Of a DNA stretch of 61,404 bases, positions 16,541 to 23,983 are shown piece by piece. Below the pieces are notes generated by a model. That model ran no database searches, was not told the origin of the DNA, and saw only the letters and a list, made by a program, of their open reading frames with translations. The stretch is taken from positions 1 to 61,404 of the forward strand of contig CAVPTL010000015.1 of NCBI GenBank assembly GCA_963708725.1. The letters are read 5' to 3'. Made by a program: the position numbers and the translations under genes. Positions within the stretch are counted from its first letter, which is position 1, and every line of letters starts with the position of its first letter. Origin of the DNA: CAVPTL01 sp963708725 (lineage in GTDB: Bacteria > Actinomycetota > Thermoleophilia > Gaiellales > JAICJC01).

Positions 16541-17536
16541 ATGCCGAACCTGCCGCGGATCCCGAGGACAGTACGTCGGCGCGATCGTGCGCCGCAAGGA
16601 ACGGTCGAACGCGTCGAGCCCCATGTCGCTGAGCTCGAAGCTCTCGGCCTGCGCTGGCTGAACCTCGAAGCCCCGACTGCAACCGAAACGGCGTACCTGG
16701 CCGAGCACTTCGACTTCCACCCGCTGGACCTCGAAGACGTGCTCTCCACGCGCCAGCGGCCCAAGATCGACGAGTACGACGAGTACATGTTCATCGTCCT
16801 GCATGTGCCGTACTTCAACAAGATCAAGCGCCGTCTGGACGCCGCCGAGCTGAACGTGTTCGTGCAGGAAGGCTTGATCGTCACCCTGCCCAACGTCCCG
16901 CTGAAGCCGCTGGGCCGGCTGTTCGGCCAGCTCGAGAGCAACACCGAGCGGCGCGAGGAGTACTTCTCCAAGGGCTCGGGCTATCTGCTCTACGAGGTGC
17001 TGTCGGAGATGTTCGACTACTGCTTCCCGATCCTCGACAAGATCGGGTTCAAGCTCGACCGGCTGGGCGAGGCGATCTTCACCGAGCGCCGCTCAGAAGA
17101 GGTCGTGCGCGACATCTCCGACGTCAAGCAGGAGATCGTCGCCTACCGCAAGGTGATCAAGCCCGAGCGCAGCACGCTGCGGCTGCTCGAGCGCGCCCGC
17201 ACCCGGTATCTGCCCGAGGACCTCGAGGTGTACTTCGACGACATCGTCGACAAGGCCGAGCGCATCTGGGATCAGCTCGACAACTACAAAGAGGTGGTCG
17301 AGGCGCTCGAGCAGACCAACGAGTCGGTGATCGCGCACAAGCAGAACGACATCCTGCGCGTGCTGACGCTGTTCAGCGTGATCCTGCTGCCGCTGACGTT
17401 GATCTCGGGCATCTACGGCATGAACGTCGGCCTGCCACGCGAGCACACCGCCGATTCGTTCTGGCTGATCGTCGGCATCATGCTGGTGATCTCGACCGGC
17501 ATGCTCGCCTACTTCCGGCACAAGGACTGGCTGTGA
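16541..17536 (+). CDS. corA: CorA-family magnesium/cobalt transporter
   Basis: A 331-residue CorA channel. The long cytoplasmic domain (1-265) is followed by two C-terminal membrane helices. The selectivity motif YGMN follows the first (LISGIYGMNVGLP), and the protein ends in Lys/Asp-Trp-Leu. It imports Mg2+ as a pentamer. A TACACT hexamer 39 bp upstream may be the -10. The N-terminal 25 residues are Arg-rich and less conserved, so the exact start is a little uncertain. It overlaps the HIT gene start by 4 nt. Confidence 0.93.
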   Translation: MPNLPRIPRTVRRRDRAPQGTVERVEPHVAELEALGLRWLNLEAPTATETAYLAEHFDFHPLDLEDVLSTRQRPKIDEYDEYMFIVLHVPYFNKIKRRLDAAELNVFVQEGLIVTLPNVPLKPLGRLFGQLESNTERREEYFSKGSGYLLYEVLSEMFDYCFPILDKIGFKLDRLGEAIFTERRSEEVVRDISDVKQEIVAYRKVIKPERSTLRLLERARTRYLPEDLEVYFDDIVDKAERIWDQLDNYKEVVEALEQTNESVIAHKQNDILRVLTLFSVILLPLTLISGIYGMNVGLPREHTADSFWLIVGIMLVISTGMLAYFRHKDWL

Positions 17537-18018
17537 CCGAACGGCTGTGGGCGCCTTGGCGGCTGCAGTACGTGCAAGACGGCGGCAGAAACGACGAGTG
17601 CATCTTCTGCTCGAAGCCCGACGGAGACGACGACACCAACCTGATCGTGCACCGTGGCGATCACGCCTACGTGCTCTTGAACCTCTACCCCTACTCCAAC
17701 GGTCATCTGATGGTCGCGCCCTACCGCCACCTCGCGCTTCCCGGAGAACTCTCCGGCGACGAGCGCGAGGAGATGTGGGAGCTGCTTGACCAGAGCATCG
17801 CGGCACTCACCTCAGCGATGTCACCTGAGGGCTTCAACTCGGGAATGAACCTCGGCCGCGTCGCCGGGGCGGGTGTGGTGGGCCACCTTCACCTCCACAT
17901 CGTGCCGCGCTGGAACGGCGATACGAACTTCATGCCCGTGCTCGCCGACGTACGGGTGATGCCCGAACACCTGACCCGCACGCTCGCACAGGTGCGCGCG
18001 GCCTGGCCCACCGCTTAG
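17533..18018 (+). CDS. HIT-family hydrolase (Ap4A phosphorylase/hydrolase-like)
   Basis: A 161-residue histidine-triad protein. The catalytic triad VGHLHLHIVPRWNGD and an upstream CIFC zinc pair place it in the actinobacterial Ap4A-phosphorylase-like HIT group, which acts on dinucleoside polyphosphates or other nucleotidyl conjugates. The GTG start overlaps the corA stop (GTGA). Its TAG stop overlaps the TAA of the convergent GNAT gene in TTAG. Confidence 0.92.
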   Translation: MTERLWAPWRLQYVQDGGRNDECIFCSKPDGDDDTNLIVHRGDHAYVLLNLYPYSNGHLMVAPYRHLALPGELSGDEREEMWELLDQSIAALTSAMSPEGFNSGMNLGRVAGAGVVGHLHLHIVPRWNGDTNFMPVLADVRVMPEHLTRTLAQVRAAWPTA

Positions 18019-18524
18019 TCGTTGACCCGCGCGAACAGGATGTGGTCGCGCCACGCGCCGCCGATGTTGAGGTAGTTACGGCTGATCCCGATTCGCTCGA
18101 AGCCATTCTTCTCGAGCACTCGCTGCGATCGGACGTTGTCGAGCAGCGTGCCGGCCTCCAGCCGGTGGAGCCCCCGCTTCTCGAACGCCCACCCCACCGC
18201 GAGCCCCACCGACGCCGTCGCGATCCCGCGGCCGTTGTGGTCTTGCGACACCCAGTAGCCGAGGTTCGCGCTGCGAAAGGCGCCCTCGACGATGTTCGAG
18301 ACGCCGACGATCCCGACCGGCTCCGAATCGGCCTCGATCACGAACCGCTGCGAGGCCCCGACGGTCGCCGCTTCGACCGAGAGTGCAACCTCACGCGCCT
18401 GCCCGGCCTCGGTCAGGAAGTCCACGGCTCGCGGTGGGTCAAACGGCGCGAGAAACTCCCGGTTGGAGGAGTACAGACGCAGCATGATCGGGCCGTCGGT
18501 GACCTGCAACGGTCGCAGCGTCAC
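18015..18524 (-). CDS. RimJ/RimL-type GNAT acetyltransferase
   Basis: A 169-residue GNAT of the ribosomal-protein-acetyltransferase type: LGYWVSQDHNGRGIATASVGL (acetyl-CoA loop), RLEAGTLLDNVRSQRVLEKNGF and a DHILFARV end. RimJ/RimL relatives acetylate N-terminal residues of ribosomal proteins or small amines. The frame is open to 18566, but that would overlap the divergent phosphohexomutase start. GTG 18524 (VTLRPLQVTD) gives the family-typical beginning and a 19-bp spacer. Confidence 0.85.
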   Translation of the reverse strand: MTLRPLQVTDGPIMLRLYSSNREFLAPFDPPRAVDFLTEAGQAREVALSVEAATVGASQRFVIEADSEPVGIVGVSNIVEGAFRSANLGYWVSQDHNGRGIATASVGLAVGWAFEKRGLHRLEAGTLLDNVRSQRVLEKNGFERIGISRNYLNIGGAWRDHILFARVND

Positions 18525-18543
18525 CCTTACTAGACTCTCGTTG

Positions 18544-19887
18544 ATGCTCGCACCCTCCGTGTTCAAAGCCTATGACGTTCGTGGCATCGTGCCAGACGAA
18601 CTCGACGCCGCCGGGGCCGAACGTCTGGCTGCAGCCTACGTCGCGGCGTTTGAGCCCGAGGTGATGGCGATTGGACACGATATGCGACTGTCGTCTCCCG
18701 ATATCGCGGCGGCGGCGATTGCGGGTGCCACCAAGGCGGGCGCAAACGTGGTCGATCTGGGTGAGATCGGTACCGAGATGCTCTACTTCGCCGTCGGCGA
18801 GTACGGCTACCACGGCGGCATCCAGGTAACTGCATCGCACAACCCTGCGGCGTACAACGGCATGAAGATCGTTCGCCGCGGGGCCCAGCCCATCAGCGGC
18901 GACACGGGGCTCGACAAGATCAAGAGCCTTGCCCTTGGCGAGCTGCCGGCGTCGGCGGGGACAGGTACCGTCACCTCGCGTGACGTGTATCCCGGCTTCG
19001 TCGATCGGGTGATGCAGGCCATCGACCCGACCGCGATCGCGCCGCTCGACGTGGTCCTGGACGGCGCCAACGGCATGGCCGGCCCGATGATCACCCCGGT
19101 GCTCGACCATCTGCCGCTGCGGACGCACAACTACTCGCTGGATCCCGACGGCGCGTTTCCCAATCATGAGCCGAACCCCCTGCTCGAAGAGAACCGGCAG
19201 TTCATCATCGCAAAGGTGCTCGAGCATGGCGCCGACCTTGGGATCGCATGGGACGGCGACGCCGACCGCTGCTTCTTCATCGACGACACCGGGGAGTTCG
19301 TGCCCGGCGACCTGATCACCGCGCTGATCGCCCGTTCGATGCTGGAACAGCATCCGGGAGCCACCATCGTGTACGACCTGCGGGCCTCGTGGGCGGTGCG
19401 CGACACCGTCGAGGCAGCCGGCGGAACGGCGCTTGAAAACCGCGTCGGGCACGTCTTCATCAAGGCCCGGATCCGCAAGGAAGACGCGGTCTTCGCCGGC
19501 GAGGTCTCGGGTCACTACTACTTCAAGGATTTCTATTACTGCGACACCGGCATCGTCCCGGCTCTGGTCGTGCTGGAGCTGCTCTCGAAGTCGGGCAAGA
19601 AGCTTTCAGAGCTGCTCGCGCCGTTCCGCGAGCGGTACTTCATCTCGGGTGAGATCAACTCGACCGTCGATGACGTGCCCGTACGGCTCCAGGCGCTCAA
19701 GGACACATTCGGCAAGACGGCGAAGCGCGTCTCGCACCTGGACGGAGTCTCGTTCGAGTTCGACGACTGGCATTTCAACGTGCGCCCCTCCAACACCGAG
19801 CCGCTGCTTCGACTCAACCTGGAGGCGTTGTCGGAGGCCACCATGGAGTCGCGGCGAGACGAGGTGCTCGCACTGATCCGCTCGTGA
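18544..19887 (+). CDS. Phosphomannomutase/phosphoglucomutase (alpha-D-phosphohexomutase)
   Basis: A 447-residue four-domain phosphohexomutase interconverting hexose 1- and 6-phosphates for glycan precursor supply. All motifs are visible: active-site TASHNPAAYNGMK with the phosphoserine, metal loop DGDADRCFFID, sugar loop EVSGHYYFKDFYY and phosphate-binding RPSNTEPLLRL. These fit the ManB/AlgC type, though specificity for mannose or glucose is not decided by the sequence. The start is ATG 18544 (MLAPSVFKAYDVRG), just past the divergent GNAT. It is coupled to the thioesterase by a 4-nt overlap. Confidence 0.93.
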   Translation: MLAPSVFKAYDVRGIVPDELDAAGAERLAAAYVAAFEPEVMAIGHDMRLSSPDIAAAAIAGATKAGANVVDLGEIGTEMLYFAVGEYGYHGGIQVTASHNPAAYNGMKIVRRGAQPISGDTGLDKIKSLALGELPASAGTGTVTSRDVYPGFVDRVMQAIDPTAIAPLDVVLDGANGMAGPMITPVLDHLPLRTHNYSLDPDGAFPNHEPNPLLEENRQFIIAKVLEHGADLGIAWDGDADRCFFIDDTGEFVPGDLITALIARSMLEQHPGATIVYDLRASWAVRDTVEAAGGTALENRVGHVFIKARIRKEDAVFAGEVSGHYYFKDFYYCDTGIVPALVVLELLSKSGKKLSELLAPFRERYFISGEINSTVDDVPVRLQALKDTFGKTAKRVSHLDGVSFEFDDWHFNVRPSNTEPLLRLNLEALSEATMESRRDEVLALIRS

Positions 19888-20324
19888 CGGTCACCGACCG
19901 TCGCCCGCCGTTTCAGTTTTCGTTCATCACCCGGGTCGGGTTTGACGAGACAGACGCCCAGGGCGTTGTCTACTACGGGCGGTATATGCCGTACTTCGAC
20001 CGTGCCCGCGTCGAGTACCTCCGACACCTGGGACTGCTCGTCGACGGTCGCGGTCTCACGGAGTTCGTGATGCGTGCCCAGCACGTCGAGTATCACGCCC
20101 CGGCGCGGTTCGACGACCAGCTGGAGGTATTCGTGCGGGTCGCGAAGATCGGCCGGACAAGCGTGCGGTGGCAGTTCGAGGCAATCGACGTCACCACCGG
20201 TGCGCATCTCGTGACCGCCGACCAGACGGTCGTCCAGATCGACCCGGTGGCGCGCCGCGCGGCGGCCGTCAGCCCGGAGTACCGAGCGGCCGTGGCCGCG
20301 TTCGATCATGCGGTCGAGCTGTGA
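19884..20324 (+). CDS. YbgC/4HBT-type acyl-CoA thioesterase
   Basis: A 146-residue hot-dog-fold thioesterase. The motif VGFDETDAQGVVYYGRYMPYFDRAR contains the catalytic Asp region typical of YbgC and 4-hydroxybenzoyl-CoA thioesterases. The acyl-CoA substrate is unknown. The GTG start overlaps the phosphohexomutase stop, so the pair is co-translated despite unrelated functions. Confidence 0.9.
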   Translation: MTVTDRRPPFQFSFITRVGFDETDAQGVVYYGRYMPYFDRARVEYLRHLGLLVDGRGLTEFVMRAQHVEYHAPARFDDQLEVFVRVAKIGRTSVRWQFEAIDVTTGAHLVTADQTVVQIDPVARRAAAVSPEYRAAVAAFDHAVEL

Positions 20325-20368
20325 GCACGCTCGAGGCCATGCCTTCACCCATTTGAGGGACTGCGATC

Positions 20369-20554
20369 TTGCGGCTTGCGCATGACACTGGGAGGGTGAC
20401 CCTCCTTCGCAATCTCCTGTCAGTCGGCGCTGTCGTCGCGGTGTTCTTCATCTTTGGGGTAGCCGCAATGCTCGTCGCCGCCGCGGTGTGCCTGGTATTC
20501 GAGTTCTCGATGCGAGCGCTCGACACCCACGGACGAAACCGCACGACGACCTAA
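20369..20554 (+). CDS. Small single-pass membrane protein
   Basis: A 61-residue protein with one or two close hydrophobic stretches (about residues 14-47) and a charged C-terminus ending DTHGRNRTTT. The TTG start at 20369 is supported by GAGGGA 8 nt upstream. No family is recognised. It may be co-transcribed with the thioesterase 44 bp upstream. A perfect 31-bp palindrome follows its stop by 15 bp. Confidence 0.45.
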   Translation: MRLAHDTGRVTLLRNLLSVGAVVAVFFIFGVAAMLVAAAVCLVFEFSMRALDTHGRNRTTT

Positions 20555-20569
20555 CGCGCGAACGCACGG

Positions 20570-20600
20570 TGAATAAATGGTGCCTGGCACCATTTATTCA
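20570..20600. repeat. Palindromic repeat copy 2, probable bidirectional terminator
   Basis: A perfect inverted repeat: 15-bp arm TGAATAAATGGTGCC, central T, and its complement. It is identical to the copy at 34674-34704. It lies between convergent genes and contains the stop codon of the minus-strand YjbR-like gene at 20598-20600. Confidence 0.85.
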
Positions 20601-20942
20601 TGCCCAGGCGGCTTCGCGGACGTCGGCTGGTGCTTTGAGCCAGTAGCTCTCGCGGATCCACTCGAGCGCGGCGTCCAGTGCATGCTCGTCCTCGATCGCC
20701 GCCGTCACCCATCCGTAGCGTCCCACGTAGCGGGCTTCGCTCACGTACGGCATCTCCAGAGCGACCTGGCGCTCTTCCTTGGTGAGCTTCATTGTCACCT
20801 TGACGGGCGGCCCGTCGGTGAGGATCACGAACATGCTCTTGCCGCCGACCTTGAACACATGCGTGTCAGGGCCGAACGGGTGGTCCTCGAACGCCTTCGG
20901 AAACGCGAGGGCGAACTTGCGGATGGCCGTGCTCTCGCTCAC
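20598..20942 (-). CDS. MmcQ/YjbR-family protein
   Basis: A 114-residue YjbR-fold protein (cyclophilin-like double-wing, nucleic-acid-binding fold in the family). Characteristic segments are FPKAFEDHPFGPDTHVFKVGGKSMF and WLKAPADVREAA. The function of the family is unknown. It is the last gene of the long minus-strand run that begins at 30559. Its last codons and stop lie in the 31-bp palindrome. Confidence 0.88.
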   Translation of the reverse strand: MSESTAIRKFALAFPKAFEDHPFGPDTHVFKVGGKSMFVILTDGPPVKVTMKLTKEERQVALEMPYVSEARYVGRYGWVTAAIEDEHALDAALEWIRESYWLKAPADVREAAWA

Positions 20943-20961
20943 GAGAGCGCAGTCTAGATGG

Positions 20962-21174
20962 CTAGGCCGTCTGCGCGGAGCGCGGGCGGATCATCGAGAT
21001 CGCGAACATGATGACCGCGAGCGCGGGCATCGACATCAGCAGCCAGTTCGTCCACGCGGGAGGAACCGATCCACTGTGCAGAATCATCGCCAACTCGATC
21101 GCAGAGGCCACCAGACTCAGCGCCGCAAACACGATCCCTGCCTGAAACCAGCGGTTATGTCGATCCATCTTCAT
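20962..21174 (-). CDS. Small two-pass membrane protein
   Basis: A 70-residue protein with two hydrophobic helices (about 10-31 and 42-62) and short charged ends. No family is recognised. It lies 19 bp before the YjbR-like gene and 45 bp after the PH-domain protein, in the same operon direction. Confidence 0.6.
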   Translation of the reverse strand: MKMDRHNRWFQAGIVFAALSLVASAIELAMILHSGSVPPAWTNWLLMSMPALAVIMFAISMIRPRSAQTA

Positions 21175-21219
21175 AGTCTGAGGTTAAGGTTGGACGCCAA
21201 CGACGTCAAACCCTTCTTC

Positions 21220-21720
21220 TCACGCTCGAGTGATGGACTCCGGCGCGCCTGGCGAGTGGTAGTGGTCGACCAGATGCACGAGGTGTGAAGGGTCGTCGAT
21301 GCCATAGAACGTGAAGTCGGCGTCGTTCTCGGTCGTGCCCGCGGTATCCCAGTCAACATCGCCGATGCCCAGCAGCCGCTGGATCACGCCCTGGCGCATC
21401 GCGACGTTCTGGACGCGATCGAGGTGCGTCGTTCGCTCGTTGCGCGACACGATGCCGGTGCGGATGCCGATCCGGCGGTCGCTGACGACGTACTGGATCG
21501 TCTGGCGCCGGATCCACCCGCCGACCAGCGTGACCACGATTCCGATCACGCTGACCACCGAGAACCACCACGCGCCGGTGTGCACACCGCCGGCATGGAT
21601 CCCAACCCAGATCGCGATCGGGATCAGCGAGATCAGGATCCACTTCACGTAGAAGACGATCATCGCCTTCCAGCTCGGGTGGCCCGCCCACACGATCGTC
21701 TCGCCGTCGAGGATCTTCAT
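21220..21720 (-). CDS. Bacterial PH-domain (bPH2/YdbS-YdbT-like) membrane protein
   Basis: A 166-residue protein with two membrane helices (about 18-75) followed by a bPH2 domain: YVVSDRRIGIRTGIVSRNERTTHLDRVQNVAM ending in YGIDDPSHLVHLVD. Such proteins sit in the cytoplasmic membrane with the PH-like domain outward or inward; their role is poorly known. It lies 27 bp downstream of rel. Confidence 0.87.
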   Translation of the reverse strand: MKILDGETIVWAGHPSWKAMIVFYVKWILISLIPIAIWVGIHAGGVHTGAWWFSVVSVIGIVVTLVGGWIRRQTIQYVVSDRRIGIRTGIVSRNERTTHLDRVQNVAMRQGVIQRLLGIGDVDWDTAGTTENDADFTFYGIDDPSHLVHLVDHYHSPGAPESITRA

Positions 21721-21747
21721 CGACGCCCAGTGTAGTCAGGCAGCCGG

Positions 21748-23964
21748 TCAGCCTCCGGGCGTCACCCGGTAGGCGTCGAACACCGCGTCCACGTTGCGAA
21801 GCGCCGACAACAGGCCGCGCAGCTCCTTGACGTCACCGACCTCGACGGTGTACCAGTTGCGCGCCATCTGATCGGCGACGTGCCCGCCGTACTCCACGAT
21901 GTTCGCGCCATGCTCGGCGAACGTGCGGGCAACGTCCTCGAGCAGCCGGGGGCGATCCCACGACTGCAACGCGATCGTCACCCGAAACGAGCTGGTGGCG
22001 GTCTCGGCGTCATCCCAGCTGACCGGGGTGAACCGCTCGGGATTTCGCTTCAGGGCGCGCACATTGGGACAGTCATCACGGTGAATCGTGACGCCCCGGC
22101 CCAGCGAGATGTATCCGCAGATCTCGTCGCCCGGAACCGGTGTGCAGCACTTGGCCATCCGCACCAGCACTCCGGCACCCGCCGCACCCTCGACCACGAT
22201 GCCGTAGTCGGCCGATGCGGTCGGTCGCTTGGCCTGGCGTCGTGCCGGCAGCTGCTCCTGCTCGGGAGAGACGACCTCGGCGGTCTTCAACCGACCGAGC
22301 AGCTTGGTCACGACCTGGCCGACCTGCACCTTGCCGGCCCCGATCGCCACATAGAAGTCGTCGGCCTTCTTGAAGCCCATATCGCGGATGATCCCGGCCA
22401 GAAGCGGAGAGGCTGTGACCTTCTGGTGCGGCAAACCGTGAGACTTGAGCGCCTGCTGGAGCGAATCGCGGCCCTTCTGCTCGAGATCCTCGCGGCGCTG
22501 CTGGGAGAACCACTGGCGGATCTTGTTGCGGGCTCGTGAGGTCTTGACGACGTTCAGCCAGTCGCGCGACGGTCCGCGCTCCTGCTTGGAGGTCAGCACC
22601 TCGACGAAATCACCCGACTTGAGCGTGTAGTGAAGCGGCACGATACGGCCGTTGACCTTGGCGCCGACACACCGGTGGCCGACGTCGGTATGCACGCTGT
22701 AGGCGAAGTCGAGCGGCGTCGATCCGGCCGCGAGGCTCTTGACGTCGCCCTTGGGCGTGAACACGTACACCTCGTCGGAGAACAGGTCGACGCGCAGCGT
22801 CTCCATGAACTCGCCGGGGTCGGCGGCATCTTTCTGCCAGTCGGCGAGCTGCGAGAGCCACGCCTGGCCGGCCTCCACCGGGCGCGCGGACGGCTTTTCC
22901 TTGTAGAGCCAGTGGGCGGCGATGCCGAACTCGGCGGTCTGGTGCATCTCCTGGGTTCGCACCTGGATCTCCAGCGGCTTGCCCTGGGGGCCAATCACCG
23001 TCGTGTGCAGCGACTGGTACATGTTCACCTTGGGCATGGCGATGTAATCCTTGAACCGTCCCGGCATCGGCTTCCACAGGGAGTGGATGATCCCGATCGT
23101 GCCGTAACAGTCCTTGAGCTCGTCGACCAGCACGCGCATCGCCGTCAGGTCATAGATCTCGTTGAACTCCTTGCCGCCGAGCGCCATCTTGGTGTAGATC
23201 GAGTACAGATGCTTGGCGCGGCCGGCGATGTCGGCATCGATGTGGGCATCGTCCAGCTCGCGGGAGAGAATCGTGCCCGCCTCCTCGGCAAACCGCTCAC
23301 GCTCGTCGCGGCTCTGGTTGACCATGGCCTCGATCTCGGCGAAGCGACGGGGATGCAGCGTCTGGAAGGCGCGATCCTCGAGCTCCCACTTGATCGTGTG
23401 GATACCGAGCCGGTGGGCCAGCGGGGCGTAGATCTCGAGCGTCTCCTTGGCAGTCTTCACCTGCTTTTGCTTGCCGAGTGCCGCGATCGTTCGCATGTTG
23501 TGGGTGCGGTCGGCGAGCTTGATCAACACCACCCTCAGATCTCGCGCCATCGCCACGATCATCTTGCGATAGTTCTCGACCTGCGCCTGCTCGCGGCTGG
23601 CGAAGCTGATCCGCGTCAGCTTGGTGACACCGTCCACCAGGAGCGCCACGTCCGGACCAAACAGCTCCTTGACGTGATCGAGCTCGGCCAGGGTGTCCTC
23701 CACGACATCGTGCAGAAGCGCCGCGGCGATCGTCGCGGTGTCGAGCTTCAGCTCGGTACAGATCACCGCGACCGCCCACGGGTGGTTGATGAAGTCTTCA
23801 CCGCTCTTGCGCAGCTGCCCGTTGTGGTGGTCGCAGGCGTAGTCGAAGGCACGCTGAATCAGCCCGGCGTCAGCGTCGGGGTTGTATTCGGTTACGTGGC
23901 CAAGCAGCTCGGCCAGAAGGTGGTCGTGCCGTTCGGCCTCGGGACTGCGAGGCACGGTCGCCAT
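21748..23964 (-). CDS. rel: Bifunctional (p)ppGpp synthetase/hydrolase (Rel/SpoT)
   Basis: A 738-residue long RSH enzyme that makes and destroys the alarmone (p)ppGpp. Domains: HD hydrolase at about 40-190 (HHNGQLRKSGEDF, ALLHDVVEDT intact, so hydrolysis is expected), synthetase at about 230-350 (RFKDYIAMPKVNMYQSLHTTV; the RFKD form is that of bifunctional enzymes), TGS at about 385-450 (VYVFTPKGDVKSLAAGSTPLDFAY), a Cys-containing zinc-finger region (AKCCTPVPGDEICGY) and C-terminal ACT. The start is ATG 23964; the frame extends upstream but overlaps recJ. It follows recJ by 19 bp. Confidence 0.95.
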   Translation of the reverse strand: MATVPRSPEAERHDHLLAELLGHVTEYNPDADAGLIQRAFDYACDHHNGQLRKSGEDFINHPWAVAVICTELKLDTATIAAALLHDVVEDTLAELDHVKELFGPDVALLVDGVTKLTRISFASREQAQVENYRKMIVAMARDLRVVLIKLADRTHNMRTIAALGKQKQVKTAKETLEIYAPLAHRLGIHTIKWELEDRAFQTLHPRRFAEIEAMVNQSRDERERFAEEAGTILSRELDDAHIDADIAGRAKHLYSIYTKMALGGKEFNEIYDLTAMRVLVDELKDCYGTIGIIHSLWKPMPGRFKDYIAMPKVNMYQSLHTTVIGPQGKPLEIQVRTQEMHQTAEFGIAAHWLYKEKPSARPVEAGQAWLSQLADWQKDAADPGEFMETLRVDLFSDEVYVFTPKGDVKSLAAGSTPLDFAYSVHTDVGHRCVGAKVNGRIVPLHYTLKSGDFVEVLTSKQERGPSRDWLNVVKTSRARNKIRQWFSQQRREDLEQKGRDSLQQALKSHGLPHQKVTASPLLAGIIRDMGFKKADDFYVAIGAGKVQVGQVVTKLLGRLKTAEVVSPEQEQLPARRQAKRPTASADYGIVVEGAAGAGVLVRMAKCCTPVPGDEICGYISLGRGVTIHRDDCPNVRALKRNPERFTPVSWDDAETATSSFRVTIALQSWDRPRLLEDVARTFAEHGANIVEYGGHVADQMARNWYTVEVGDVKELRGLLSALRNVDAVFDAYRVTPGG

Positions 23965-23983
23965 GGTCACATTGTAGTTGTTC